The notes under the pieces were generated by a model. It was given only the letters and a program-made list of their open reading frames with translations, was not told the DNA's origin and made no database searches. Shown piece by piece: positions 17,255 through 25,727 of a stretch of DNA of 64,000 bases. Origin of the DNA: Streptomyces werraensis (GTDB lineage Bacteria > Actinomycetota > Actinomycetes > Streptomycetales > Streptomycetaceae); the NCBI GenBank assembly GCA_014656175.1, contig BNBX01000010.1:1-64000 (forward strand), given 5' to 3'. The translations under genes and the position numbers were made by a program. Each line of letters opens with the position of its first letter. Position 1 is the stretch's first letter.

Positions 17255-18625
17255 TCAGCCGAGGCAGATCACCAGCAGGCATAGGCGGGGGTCGCGCGGC
17301 TCGTCGGCGGGCGGCGGGGTGCTCGGCGCCGGCTGGGTGGCCGAGCCGTCGCCCTGGCCCGAACCGCCGTCGCCGCCCGTGTCGCCGCTCCCGGAGCCGT
17401 CATCGGCGGAGGGCGGGGGCGAAGAGGGGCGCGTGGGGGTCGTCGAGCCACCGGAACTGGGCGCTCCGCCGCCGGTGTCCTGGCCTGCCCCGGAGGTCGC
17501 CCCGGAGCGGTCGCCGGAGCGGGACACCGACTCGGACGCGGCCGAACGTCCCCCGGCGGGCACCTCGGTGGCGGCGGCGCCGTCGGTATGGGCGCCGTAC
17601 GGGGGCGCGGTGGCGGTGGCCGCGGCCTCGGGACGCGTCGGGCCGCGGCGGGCGTCGGCCCGCGGCGGAGCGGTCGTACGGTCCGGGGCAGCGGACGGGG
17701 CGCCGGCCGCCTCGTCCGTGGTGCTGCCGGTGCCGCCCATGCCGTGCAGGTCGGGCGCGGTGGCGGCCTGGGCACGGTCGGTGCCGCCCCGGTCCGTGGA
17801 GGCGAGGGTGATGCCGCCGCCGACGAGCGCCACGGCCGTGGCGACCAGGGCGCGCCGCTGCGTCTTCCTCCAGCGGGCCAACTGCCGCCGCCTCGCCGCG
17901 CGTCCGGTGCCGGGGCCTGCCGGCAGGGCGCGTGGGGTGTCGTCCGCGGGACCGGTTTCCCCACCCTGTGGGGTGCCGGCGGGCCGCGCCGGGGCGGCGA
18001 ACACCGCGCTCTCGGCACGGCGGGCGGGGACGACGGAACGTATGCCTTCGGCGGAGGGCGTTGCCTCGGCGGACCGCGCGATGCCGCTGGGCCGAGGGCC
18101 CGTCCCGCCCGGCCGGCCGGTGCCGGCAGGGCGTGGGACGTCGCCCGCCCGTGCGCCGTCGTCGGGCCGCGTGGTCTCTGCGGGCCGGCCGGTGCCGACC
18201 GGCCATGTGGTGTCGGAGGAACGTGCGCCGTCGAGGGGGCGTCCGGCGTCGGCGGGGCGTGCGTCGACGGTGCGTGCGGCCTCGTGGGGCCGCGTGGTCC
18301 CGCCCGGCCGGCCGGTGCCGACCGGCCATGTGGTGTCGGAGGAGCGCGCGCCGTCGTGGGGGCGTCCGGAACCGGCGGGACGTGCGGCCTCGTGGGGCCG
18401 CGTCGTCTCGGCGGACCGGGCGGGAGCGGTGAACCACCCGCCCTCGGCGGGGCCTTCCGCGGCGGCGCCGTGCGCCGCACCGGCCGTTCCGGAGGCCGTC
18501 GCCGCCCGTCCGGGGACGCGGTGGCCGCCCACCACGCCGGGGGCGATGTCGGGGGCGTAGGCGCCGCAACCCGGGCAGACCAGGGCGCCGTTCAGGTGCC
18601 GGCGACACGTGGAGCAGTAGTCCAT
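17255..18625 (-). CDS. SCO2400-type zinc-ribbon and low-complexity membrane protein
   Basis: The protein has 456 residues. The N-terminal MDYCSTCRRHLNGALVCPGC has two Cys-x2-Cys pairs that form a zinc ribbon. A long Arg/Gly/Pro/Thr-rich region (about 40-235) contains imperfect repeats such as HDGARSSDTTWPVGTGRP. A basic patch and a transmembrane helix (ALVATAVALVGGGITLAS, about 250-268) follow, then a disordered Ser/Gly/Pro-rich external segment to the C-terminus (RLCLLVICLG). The family is one I know as SCO2400-type proteins in Streptomyces; no function is known. The ATG at 18625 has AGGAAG 8 bases upstream. The 62-bp DNA repeat inside it is listed separately. Confidence 0.75.
   Translation of the reverse strand: MDYCSTCRRHLNGALVCPGCGAYAPDIAPGVVGGHRVPGRAATASGTAGAAHGAAAEGPAEGGWFTAPARSAETTRPHEAARPAGSGRPHDGARSSDTTWPVGTGRPGGTTRPHEAARTVDARPADAGRPLDGARSSDTTWPVGTGRPAETTRPDDGARAGDVPRPAGTGRPGGTGPRPSGIARSAEATPSAEGIRSVVPARRAESAVFAAPARPAGTPQGGETGPADDTPRALPAGPGTGRAARRRQLARWRKTQRRALVATAVALVGGGITLASTDRGGTDRAQAATAPDLHGMGGTGSTTDEAAGAPSAAPDRTTAPPRADARRGPTRPEAAATATAPPYGAHTDGAAATEVPAGGRSAASESVSRSGDRSGATSGAGQDTGGGAPSSGGSTTPTRPSSPPPSADDGSGSGDTGGDGGSGQGDGSATQPAPSTPPPADEPRDPRLCLLVICLG
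18185..18369 (-). repeat. 62-bp direct repeat inside the SCO2400-type gene
   Basis: Bases 18185-18246 recur at 18308-18369 with only a few mismatches, an offset of 123 bp (41 codons), so the frame is kept. The repeat encodes the HDGARSSDTTWPVGTGRP block. It could expand or contract by recombination without breaking the frame. Confidence 0.7.
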
Positions 18626-18935
18626 CCGCTGTCTTCCTGAGGTGTCGTACCGGGCGTCCGCACGGGAGCGGCCGGCCCGGTCCGGGCAGGGAACAGCCAC
18701 GCTAGCCAGGCCCACGGCCCGCTGTGTGCAGCCCGTGTGCCGCTCCTGCGCACATTCTCGGCGTGCCAGGGGAGAAGGTCGTGAGCACGCGTGCCGCACC
18801 CCCGCACAACGGACACACTGCTGAGCAACGTTCTGGGCCCGGCCGGACGTCGGCCCCGACGCCGCACGGAGCGCCGCGTCGGCCGCCGTCCAGCTCCACC
18901 CCCATGCCGCACGCCCGCCCGGAAGGCGCCCCACC
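18626..18935. other. Divergent intergenic region without a gene
   Basis: The 310-base space between the SCO2400-type gene and the sugar-binding lipoprotein gene holds both promoters. Short ORFs exist in it, but none has codon bias or a ribosome site. No palindrome of note was found. Confidence 0.5.
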
Positions 18936-20066
18936 TTGAAGCCCCGTACCACCGCTGCCGCCGCACGCCGGTGTGCCCTGCTGCTGACCGCTTCCCTCAC
19001 GGCCCTCTCCCTCACCGCCTGCGGTGCGCTCGGACCGGGTGACGACGACAGCCCGGACGCGCGCGTCGACCACGACATCACCGTGGGCCTGCTCCTGCCC
19101 GACCGGGACACGGCGCGGTTCGAGCAGTTCGATTACCCGCTCATCAAGGAGCGCATCGCCTCGCAGACCAACAAGCAGGGCGAAGTCGTCTACGCCAACG
19201 CCGAGGGCAGCAAGGAGAAGCAGAGCGAGCAGTTCCGGCAGATGATCGGCCGGAAGGTCGACGTCATCCTCGTGGACGCGGTGGACGCGTCCGCCGTCGC
19301 GCCCGACGTGCGCCTGGCCAAGCGGGCGGGCATACCCGTCATCGCCTACGACCGGCTCGCCGAGGGGCCGGTCGACGCGTACGTCTCGCACGACAACGAA
19401 CTCGTCGGCCAGGTGCAGGGCCGCGCCCTGGTCAACGCGCTCGGCGGGAAGGCCGTCGACAAGAAGGTCGTCATGATGAACGGCGAGCCCGCCGACCCGA
19501 ACACCGCGCTGTTCAAGAAGGGCGCGCTGGGCGAGCTGGACGGGGCGGTGGACATCGCCGCGTCGTACGACACCAGGAAGTGGCTGCCCGAGGTCGCGGC
19601 GGAGAACATGCGCAAGGCCATCAAGAAGGTCGGCGCGGGGAACGTCGCCGCCGTCTACTCGGCGAACGACGGCATGGCCGGCGCCGTCATCGAGGAGCTC
19701 CAGCGGGCGGGGCTCACCGAACTGCCGCCGGTGACCGGGCAGGACGCGGACCTGGAGGCGGTGCGCAGGGTGGTCTCCGGCACCCAGTACATGACCGTCT
19801 ACAAGTCCTTCCTGCTGGAGGCGACCGGGGCCGCGGACATGGCGGTGGCGAAGGTGCAGGACCGGGCGATCCAGTTCGACGCGCTCGCGCAGGACGTCAT
19901 CGACAGCCGGTCGCAGAAGGACATCCCGGCGATGCTGGTGCCGGTGGTCGCCCTCACCCGGGAGAACATCGAGGACACGGTGGTCGCGGACGGCGTCTAC
20001 ACCGTCAAGGACATCTGCACCCCGGCGTACGCGGACGACTGCGCGGAGATCGGGCTCACCAACTGA
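18936..20066 (+). CDS. Xylose-type ABC transporter substrate-binding lipoprotein (orphan)
   Basis: The protein has 376 residues. The signal peptide carries a lipobox LTAC at residues 26-29, so it is a lipoprotein at the outer membrane face. The rest is a two-lobe periplasmic-binding type 1 fold of the XylF/RbsB group: the domain starts at ITVGLLLPDRDTARFEQFD, DVILVDAVDASAV follows, and the C-terminal lobe contains VSGTQYMTVYKSF. It would bind a pentose or similar sugar. The start codon is TTG at 18936, with GGAAGG 9 bases upstream; no ATG or GTG gives a proper signal peptide. No permease or ATPase gene adjoins it, so it is an orphan that must use a transporter elsewhere or act as a sensor. 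Confidence 0.88.
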   Translation: MKPRTTAAAARRCALLLTASLTALSLTACGALGPGDDDSPDARVDHDITVGLLLPDRDTARFEQFDYPLIKERIASQTNKQGEVVYANAEGSKEKQSEQFRQMIGRKVDVILVDAVDASAVAPDVRLAKRAGIPVIAYDRLAEGPVDAYVSHDNELVGQVQGRALVNALGGKAVDKKVVMMNGEPADPNTALFKKGALGELDGAVDIAASYDTRKWLPEVAAENMRKAIKKVGAGNVAAVYSANDGMAGAVIEELQRAGLTELPPVTGQDADLEAVRRVVSGTQYMTVYKSFLLEATGAADMAVAKVQDRAIQFDALAQDVIDSRSQKDIPAMLVPVVALTRENIEDTVVADGVYTVKDICTPAYADDCAEIGLTN

Positions 20067-20164
20067 AGGTGACGCGGGTCACGTCGGTGTCCCCGCTCAG
20101 TTCTGGTCCTTCCCCCGGTCTTCATGGGCGTAGGTGTCCGCGAGCGGAGGAAGGACCGGTCGTC

Positions 20165-20371
20165 ATGAGCGCACAGGTGAAGGGCCCCGCCAGCTATTTC
20201 CCGTCCATCGAGAAGAAGTACGGCCGCCCCGTGGCCGAGTGGAAGGAGCTCATCCGCTCCTCGCCGCTGACCCGGCACATGGAGCTGGTCGCCTGGCTCA
20301 AGGCCGAGCACGGACTGGGCCACGGGCATGCCAACGCCCTGGTCGCCCACACCCTCGCGGAGAAGGGGTGA
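20165..20371 (+). CDS. DUF4287 small protein
   Basis: The 68-residue protein matches DUF4287: SYFPSIEKKYGRPVAEWKEL, then HMELVAWLKAEHGLGHGHAN, which forms a small helical domain. These proteins sometimes occur fused to DUF5655 and are thought to bind nucleotides or RNA, but no role is established. The ATG at 20165 has GGAGGAAGGA upstream. It lies between the sugar-binding lipoprotein gene and the ECF41 sigma gene and has no clear link to either. Confidence 0.85.
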   Translation: MSAQVKGPASYFPSIEKKYGRPVAEWKELIRSSPLTRHMELVAWLKAEHGLGHGHANALVAHTLAEKG

Positions 20372-20445
20372 CCGGGGGCGCGGCGGGTGTGCCGCGGGGT
20401 GCGGCGGCCGGGCGTGAAGGCGGGCGCGGGCGCCGGGGACGTGCC

Positions 20446-20457
20446 TAGGATCGCGGC
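20446..20457 (+). promoter_or_regulatory. -10 element of a probable leaderless ECF41 transcript
   Basis: TAGGAT at 20446-20451 lies 6 bases before the ATG of the ECF41 gene and no Shine-Dalgarno sequence is present. The transcript should start at the ATG. Confidence 0.5.
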
Positions 20458-21405
20458 ATGTCTGCGCCCACGAGCGATGTGAACCGGTTCCTGGCGGCCA
20501 AGCCCCGACTTGAGGCCATCGCCTACCGTCTGCTCGGCTCCGCGAGCGAGGCCGAGGACGCCGTGCAGGAGACGTATCTGCGCTGGCAGGGCGCGGACAC
20601 CGGGCGGATCGAGGTGCCCGAGGCGTGGCTGACGAAGGTGCTCACCAACATCTGCCTCAACCAGCTCACCTCGGCCCGCGCCCGGCGCGAGACGTACGTG
20701 GGCCAGTGGCTGCCCGAGCCGCTGGTCGCCGGGGACCCCATGCTGGGGCCCGCCGACACGGCCGAACAGCGGGAGTCGGTGTCGTTCGCGATGCTCGTGC
20801 TGCTGGAGCGGCTGTCCCCGGACGAGCGCGCGGTGTACGTGCTGCGGGAGGCGTTCGGCTACGCGCACAAGGAGATCGCGGAGATCCTCGACGTCAGCGA
20901 GGCCGCCAGTCAGCAGATCCTGCACCGGGCGAGGAAGCACGTGGCGCGGGGCAGGGCGCGCCGGGAGATCGACGAGGCCGAGGCGCGGCGGGTCGTCGAG
21001 GAGTTCCTCGCGGCCGCGACCAGCGGACGGACCGAGCCGCTGGTCGCGCTGCTCACCCGGGACGCCGTCGCGGTCGGCGACGGCGGCGGAAAGGTGCCGG
21101 CGCGCGCGAAGGCGTTCGAGGGCGTCAAGGCGGTGGCCACGTTCCTGCGCGGCCTGTTCACGCCGGGCGCCGGGAAGCGGGCCGTGGCGGGCGGGTCGCC
21201 CGAGCTGTACGCGACGACCGCGAACGGCGATCCGGCCGTCGTTGCCGTCGTCGACGGCCGGGTGATCGGCGTGATGTGCCTGGAGGTCACCGAGGACGGC
21301 ATCGCGGCGGTCCGCAGCCAGGTCAACCCCGACAAGCTGGAGCGCGTGACGGAGCGGTGGGCCGCCGTCGACCACGGGGAGCCGCTGATGAGGGACGTCT
21401 ACTGA
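20458..21405 (+). CDS. ECF41-group RNA polymerase sigma factor with a fused SnoaL-like domain
   Basis: The protein has 315 residues. Sigma region 2 is at about residues 12-75 (RLEAIAYRLLGSASEAEDAV) and region 4 at about 110-165 (ERLSPDERAVYVLREAFGY). A C-terminal SnoaL-like domain of about 140 residues follows. The three ECF41 signature motifs are present: WLPEPL in the linker, DGGGK in the C-terminal domain and NPDKL near the end. In this group the fused domain controls the sigma factor in place of a separate anti-sigma factor. The gene appears leaderless. The FAD oxidoreductase 101 bases downstream is in the position where ECF41 target genes normally lie. The signal that activates it is unknown. 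Confidence 0.93.
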   Translation: MSAPTSDVNRFLAAKPRLEAIAYRLLGSASEAEDAVQETYLRWQGADTGRIEVPEAWLTKVLTNICLNQLTSARARRETYVGQWLPEPLVAGDPMLGPADTAEQRESVSFAMLVLLERLSPDERAVYVLREAFGYAHKEIAEILDVSEAASQQILHRARKHVARGRARREIDEAEARRVVEEFLAAATSGRTEPLVALLTRDAVAVGDGGGKVPARAKAFEGVKAVATFLRGLFTPGAGKRAVAGGSPELYATTANGDPAVVAVVDGRVIGVMCLEVTEDGIAAVRSQVNPDKLERVTERWAAVDHGEPLMRDVY

Positions 21406-21506
21406 CCCGTACCGGGCTGGTGTGGCGTAGGTCACATGGTGAAGGTGTCAGGGATCGGCGGGCTGCCCGGTTCAAGGGGCGAACCAGTCGACGACAGGAG
21501 CCTGCC

Positions 21507-22721
21507 ATGCAGCACCGCATCATCGTCCTCGGAGCCGGATACGCCGGAGCCTCCGCCGCCGGACGCCTGGCCAGGCGGCTGCACCGTGACGACGTCTCCC
21601 TCACCCTCGTCAACGCCGAGCCCGACTTCGTCGAGCGGGTCCGCAACCACGAGCTGGCCACCGGACGCGAGCTCCCGCACCGGCCGCTGACCGACGTCCT
21701 CGCCGGGACCGGTGTCGATCTGAAGGTCGCCCGGGTCACCGCCGTCGACGTCGACCGCAAGGTCGTCGCCGTCACCGGCGACGGCGGCGCCGAGGAGCTG
21801 GCGTACGACACCCTCGTCTACGCCCTCGGCAGCCGCTGGGACGACCACGGCGTCCCCGGCGCCGCCGAGCACGCCCACGAGATCGCCGGGCGGGCCGGCG
21901 CGCTGCGGGCGCGCGAGCGGCTGGCCGGGCTCACCGCCGGGCAGCCCGTGGTCGTGGTGGGCGGCGGCCTCACCGGTCTGGAGGCGGCCACCGAGATCGC
22001 CGAGTCGCGTCCGGACCTGGAGGTCACCCTCGCCGCCCGCACCGGCCTCGGCGACTGGCTGTCGCCCAAGGGCCAGGCGCACCTGCGCGCGGTGTTCGGC
22101 CGGCTCGGCATCACCGCGCGCGAGAACGCCGAGGTCACGGCCGTGGAGGACGGCCGCGTGGTCACCGCCGACGGGACGGTCCTGCCGTCCGCGCTCACCG
22201 TGTGGACCGCCGGGTTCGCCGTCCACCCGATCGCCCGCGCCACGACCCTCGAGGTGGGTGACACCGGGCAGATCGTGGTCGACGGCACCATGCGCTCGGT
22301 CTCGCACCCGGACGTGTACGCCGTCGGCGACGCGGCGCTGGTGCAGGGGCCCGGCGACAAGCCGCTGCGGATGTCGTGCGCGACCGGCACGCCCACCGCA
22401 TGGCAGGCCGCCGACGCGATCGCGGCCCGCCTCACCGGCGGGAAGATGCCGCACGTGCCGCTGAGGTACTTCAACCAGTGCATCTCGCTCGGCCGCAAGG
22501 ACGGACTCATCCAGTACGTCACCGCCGACGACCGTGCGAAGAGCGCCGCGCTGACCGGCCGTGTCGCGGCCCTCTACAAGGAGCTGATCTGCAAGAGCGC
22601 GGCCTGGGGCGTCGCCCACCCGACCCTGGGTCTCCCCAGCCGCCGTCGCCGGATCACCCACCCCGCCCCGGCGGGGTCCGCGACCCCGGCACCGGAGCCG
22701 GCACCGGAGTCGGCCGCCTGA
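21507..22721 (+). CDS. NDH-2-like FAD/NAD(P)-binding oxidoreductase, likely ECF41 target
   Basis: The protein has 404 residues and two dinucleotide folds. An N-terminal FAD site GAGYAGAS (about residues 9-16) and an NAD(P)H site VVVGGGLTGLEAATEI (about 150-165) are present, followed by the second FAD motif DVYAVGDAAL (about 270-280). The length and order match NDH-2-type NADH:quinone oxidoreductases and related disulfide-oxidoreductase-like enzymes. A disordered Pro-rich tail ends the protein. The ATG at 21507 has CAGGAG 6 bases upstream. It follows the ECF41 sigma gene, which fits the typical oxidoreductase partner of that group. The electron acceptor is not known. Confidence 0.9.
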   Translation: MQHRIIVLGAGYAGASAAGRLARRLHRDDVSLTLVNAEPDFVERVRNHELATGRELPHRPLTDVLAGTGVDLKVARVTAVDVDRKVVAVTGDGGAEELAYDTLVYALGSRWDDHGVPGAAEHAHEIAGRAGALRARERLAGLTAGQPVVVVGGGLTGLEAATEIAESRPDLEVTLAARTGLGDWLSPKGQAHLRAVFGRLGITARENAEVTAVEDGRVVTADGTVLPSALTVWTAGFAVHPIARATTLEVGDTGQIVVDGTMRSVSHPDVYAVGDAALVQGPGDKPLRMSCATGTPTAWQAADAIAARLTGGKMPHVPLRYFNQCISLGRKDGLIQYVTADDRAKSAALTGRVAALYKELICKSAAWGVAHPTLGLPSRRRRITHPAPAGSATPAPEPAPESAA

Positions 22722-22728
22722 GCACCGG

Positions 22729-22763
22729 CCGGCCGCCGGGTGTGCACGGCACCCGGCGGCCGG
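22729..22763 (+). terminator. Strong hairpin after the FAD oxidoreductase gene
   Basis: A perfect 14-bp stem (22729-22742 with 22750-22763) with a 7-base loop starts 8 bases after the stop codon. There is no U-tract. Confidence 0.8.
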
Positions 22764-22907
22764 GGCGGACGGGCCCGGCCCCGCGGGTGGAGACCGCTGT
22801 GCGGGCTGCCGGGGAGCCGGACCCGTCGGCGCGCTCGCTCTCCACGGCGAGCTGAACGCGGACGACCCCTGCTGCCTCCCGCGCCCGCCGCCGCCGTCCG
22901 GGCGGCC

Positions 22908-23234
22908 ATGTCGGCCCAACAGGGGCCGGACGGTCCTGGCTGCCGTCGTCGGCGAGGCCGTGACCGGACGGCCGACCGCATCGGCGTACCGAACCCCACC
23001 CGCGGCGGGCGGGGCATCCTGTCCGTGGACGCCGCGGTCCTGGCCGAGGCATCCCGACAGCCCGGTGCCGGGCGCCGGCCGGCGGACGCCGTCGTGCGGC
23101 CGGGTGAGGCCGCCGGGCGCTGCGAGGTCCGGCTGCCGGTGGCGGACGGCGCGTACGTCGGCACCGTCCGCGGAGCGTGCGGCTTCGCGACCCGGGCCGC
23201 GGGCTTCCGCCGCTGCCTCGCCCGCCCCTGGTAG
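22908..23234 (+). CDS. Possible small hypothetical protein or gene remnant
   Basis: The gap between the oxidoreductase terminator and the histidine kinase gene is mostly unexplained. From about 23020 to 23234 the frame ending in TAG at 23232-23234 has strong G/C bias at third positions, like real Streptomyces coding DNA. Its end reads EVRLPVADGAYVGTV and FRRCLARPW. The nearest ATG (22908) brings in an Arg-rich, poorly coding N-terminus and has no ribosome site. It may be the 3' end of a decayed gene. I do not recognise the family. Confidence 0.3.
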   Translation: MSAQQGPDGPGCRRRRGRDRTADRIGVPNPTRGGRGILSVDAAVLAEASRQPGAGRRPADAVVRPGEAAGRCEVRLPVADGAYVGTVRGACGFATRAAGFRRCLARPW

Positions 23235-23330
23235 GGCTCCCCGCCCTTCTTCTGCACCCAGCGACAGAGACCCGGATCCCCCTCGCGTCGGAGGGGAAGG
23301 AGGGGGGCCGCGGCCTAGCCTGAACGGGTC

Positions 23331-25727
23331 ATGAAACGCATCGACGACCGGCTCGCACCGGTCCTGCTGCTGTGCGCCCAGGCCCTGGTGTGGCCGGGGG
23401 CGGCACTGGTGCGCGGCGAGGTCCCGTCCGCGTCCGCCCTGCTCGTGGCGGTGCTGGTCGCCGGTCCTGTCACCGCCGTACTGGCGCTGCGCCGGAGCCG
23501 CCCGGTGACCGCCCTCGTCGTGGTCGTCGTCGCCTGCGCGCTGGGCGCCGGTCCGCTGCCCGTCGGGGCGACGGCGGTGCTCGGGACCGCCGGGGTTGCG
23601 CTGGCGCTGTGGACCGTGGCCGTCGAACGGGACGCCTTCACCACCGTGCTGTGCGGGGTGTCCCTCGCCGTCTGGCAGCTCCTGCACGGGCTGACCCTGC
23701 ACCGGCTCAGCGACCGTGACGGGCTGGACCTGGTGCTCACCGCCCTGCTGTACGCGGCCACGTGCGGGGCCGGGCTGCTCGTCCGGCGCTCCCGGAGCGC
23801 GCGGCGGGCGTCCGAAGACCTGCTGCGTCGCGCGGAGTCGGAGTGGCACCGGCTGCCCGCCGCCGAACGGCGGCGGATGGAGCGGGAGTTGCACGACGTC
23901 AGCGCCCATCATCTGACCGCCGTGGTGGTCACCGTCGGCGCCGCGCTGGGTCTGCGTGACCGGCGTCCCGAACTCGGCGACGAGGCGCTGCGGTTCGCCG
24001 TGGACACCGGGCACGAGGTGACCCGGGCGCTCGGTGCGGTGCGGGCCCCCGCACCTTCGCGGAGCGACCTGCCCGCGCCCGAGGAGCGGCTGCTGGGCCT
24101 GGTCGACGGGTTCCGGCGGATCGGGCAGCCGGTCGACTGCGCGATCGACCCGCTGCCGGAGGGCGCCGTCGCCGACGCCGCGTTCGGCATCGTGCGGGAG
24201 GCGCTCACCAACGTGGCCCGGTACGCGCCGGGCGCGGCCACCACCGTGCGGTGCCGGTACGGCGACGACCGTACGGACGTCGTGGTGACCAGCGGCGCGC
24301 CGCTGCCCGGCGGTCCCACGCACGGCGCGGGCCTCGGCGGCGGACGCGGTCAGGGCATCCTGCGCTCCCGCGCCCGGGAGGCCGGCGGCACCCTGGCCAC
24401 CGGTCCGACGGAGGACGGCGGCTGGGAGGTGCGGGCGGTCCTGCCCGGCAGGACCGCCGGAGCCGTGGACCGGCCGGTTGCGAGGGGTTACCGCGCCGCC
24501 CAGGTCACGGCCGCCGCCGGACTCGTCCTGCAGCCGCTGCTGCCGGTGCTGGCGATACGCGCGGAGGACGCCTCGACGGGGTCGGACGTGTCGGCGGGCG
24601 TGCTGTTCGCGCTGCTCGCGGCGGGGCAGGCGGTCACGTTGCTGTGGCTGCGGAGGGCTCCGCGCGTCGCGTACGGCTTGCTGTGCGTCCTCGCCCTGCT
24701 GTGGCCCGCAGCGGCGGTCTCCGGCGGATACACCGGGCCGGTGCTGCTGCCGCCTCTGCTGGGCGCGGTCGCCACATGCGCGGCACTCGCCGTGGACGGG
24801 GCGGTGCGGGCCGGTGGGGGCTGGTCGCGCAGTTCCCCGCGCCCCCGGGCGGGCTGCCCGGCCGGCGCCCCGAAGGGGCGCGGGGAACTGCGCGGACGGC
24901 CACGACGGCGCCGCAGCCGCCCACTCACCCGCCTGCACCCCCTTGCGACGGCGACCGCGGTGCACACGGCCGCCGTCACCACGGCCGTGCTGGACCGGGG
25001 AACCGGCGCGCCCGTCTGGGCGGTCGTCACCGCGGCCCTCGCCGGGACGGCCCCGGTGATGACCGCGGCCCACCGCACCGGCATCGTGCGCGGCCGCCGC
25101 ACCCGACACGCCCGCGCCGAACGGGACGGACGCCTCGGCGCGCTGACCGGCGAGGCGGTCCGCGACGCGTGGGCCGAGCGGCGCCGGATCGCGAACGGGC
25201 TGGAGACCACCGTGCTGGCCCGCACCGCCGACATGGTCGCCGAGGCCGAGGCGGGCAGGCTGGAGGCGACCGCCGAGCGCGCCCGGGAGGCGCTGGCCGC
25301 GATGCGCGCCCTGCTGGACACGGTCCGCGACGGCGAGGCCGCGCCCGCGCTGCGCCCGCAGCCCACGCTCCAGGCGCTGGACCTGCTCGCCCGTCAGTGC
25401 CGGGCCACCGGACGCGAGGTGGAGATACGCCTCACCGGGCGGGCGGCCGGACGGCTGCCCGCCGCCGTGGACCTGACCGCCTACCACGCGGCCGAGACCG
25501 TCCTCGCCGTCGGCGGGGAGCAGCCCGCCGCGCTGGAACTCGACGCGTCGGACGGTACGTTGACGCTCACGGCCACCGGGGTGCCGTCCGCCGCCCACCC
25601 GGCCGTGCGGGAGCGGCTGGCCGCGCGCGTCGCGGCGCTCGACGGCACGCTGACCACCGGACCGGCGGACACCGTCCGTCTCCTGCTGCCCCTCGCACCG
25701 GGCGACGGGGAGGAGGGGGAACGATGA
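23331..25727 (+). CDS. Double-module sensor histidine kinase: active kinase fused to a degenerate second module
   Basis: The protein has 798 residues. Module 1: about four to five transmembrane helices (residues 1-150), a NarX/DesK-type phosphoacceptor (RELHDVSAHHLTAVVV) with His188, and an ATPase domain with N-box Asn294 and a GQGILRSRARE box. Module 2: more helices (about 385-495 and 530-590), then a copy of the dimerisation helix in which the H-box reads IANGLETTVL. Glu625 stands where the His should be, and a reduced ATPase-like region follows. The second half therefore cannot be phosphorylated and is likely regulatory. A Streptomyces palindromic repeat is inserted in frame at about residues 499-521. 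The response-regulator gene overlaps the stop by 4 bases. The ATG at 23331 lies 9 bases after a -10-like TAGCCT. Confidence 0.85.
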   Translation: MKRIDDRLAPVLLLCAQALVWPGAALVRGEVPSASALLVAVLVAGPVTAVLALRRSRPVTALVVVVVACALGAGPLPVGATAVLGTAGVALALWTVAVERDAFTTVLCGVSLAVWQLLHGLTLHRLSDRDGLDLVLTALLYAATCGAGLLVRRSRSARRASEDLLRRAESEWHRLPAAERRRMERELHDVSAHHLTAVVVTVGAALGLRDRRPELGDEALRFAVDTGHEVTRALGAVRAPAPSRSDLPAPEERLLGLVDGFRRIGQPVDCAIDPLPEGAVADAAFGIVREALTNVARYAPGAATTVRCRYGDDRTDVVVTSGAPLPGGPTHGAGLGGGRGQGILRSRAREAGGTLATGPTEDGGWEVRAVLPGRTAGAVDRPVARGYRAAQVTAAAGLVLQPLLPVLAIRAEDASTGSDVSAGVLFALLAAGQAVTLLWLRRAPRVAYGLLCVLALLWPAAAVSGGYTGPVLLPPLLGAVATCAALAVDGAVRAGGGWSRSSPRPRAGCPAGAPKGRGELRGRPRRRRSRPLTRLHPLATATAVHTAAVTTAVLDRGTGAPVWAVVTAALAGTAPVMTAAHRTGIVRGRRTRHARAERDGRLGALTGEAVRDAWAERRRIANGLETTVLARTADMVAEAEAGRLEATAERAREALAAMRALLDTVRDGEAAPALRPQPTLQALDLLARQCRATGREVEIRLTGRAAGRLPAAVDLTAYHAAETVLAVGGEQPAALELDASDGTLTLTATGVPSAAHPAVRERLAARVAALDGTLTTGPADTVRLLLPLAPGDGEEGER
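24827..24893. repeat. Streptomyces palindromic repeat located inside a coding sequence
   Basis: GCGCAGTTCCCCGCGCCCC at 24827-24845 pairs perfectly with its complement at 24875-24893: 19 bp with a 29-base loop that itself holds a small hairpin. This resembles a repeat commonly found between Streptomyces genes. Here it lies in the linker of the histidine kinase and keeps the frame open. Confidence 0.75.

Noticed and set aside
21440..21475. ECF41 promoter in front of the FAD oxidoreductase gene
   Set aside because: TGTCAGG is close to the -35 consensus, but the -10 (expected CGTC) is poor at the right distance. It is kept only as a remark, not a feature.
24827..24893. A CRISPR-like or IS end in the kinase gene
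   Set aside because: It is a single inverted repeat without spacers, direct repeats or transposase; it matches a Streptomyces palindromic repeat instead.
21432..25598. A 1388-codon minus-strand frame across the oxidoreductase and kinase genes
   Set aside because: It lies opposite well-identified genes, is rich in Arg/Gly and matches no family; a shadow of the plus-strand codon bias.
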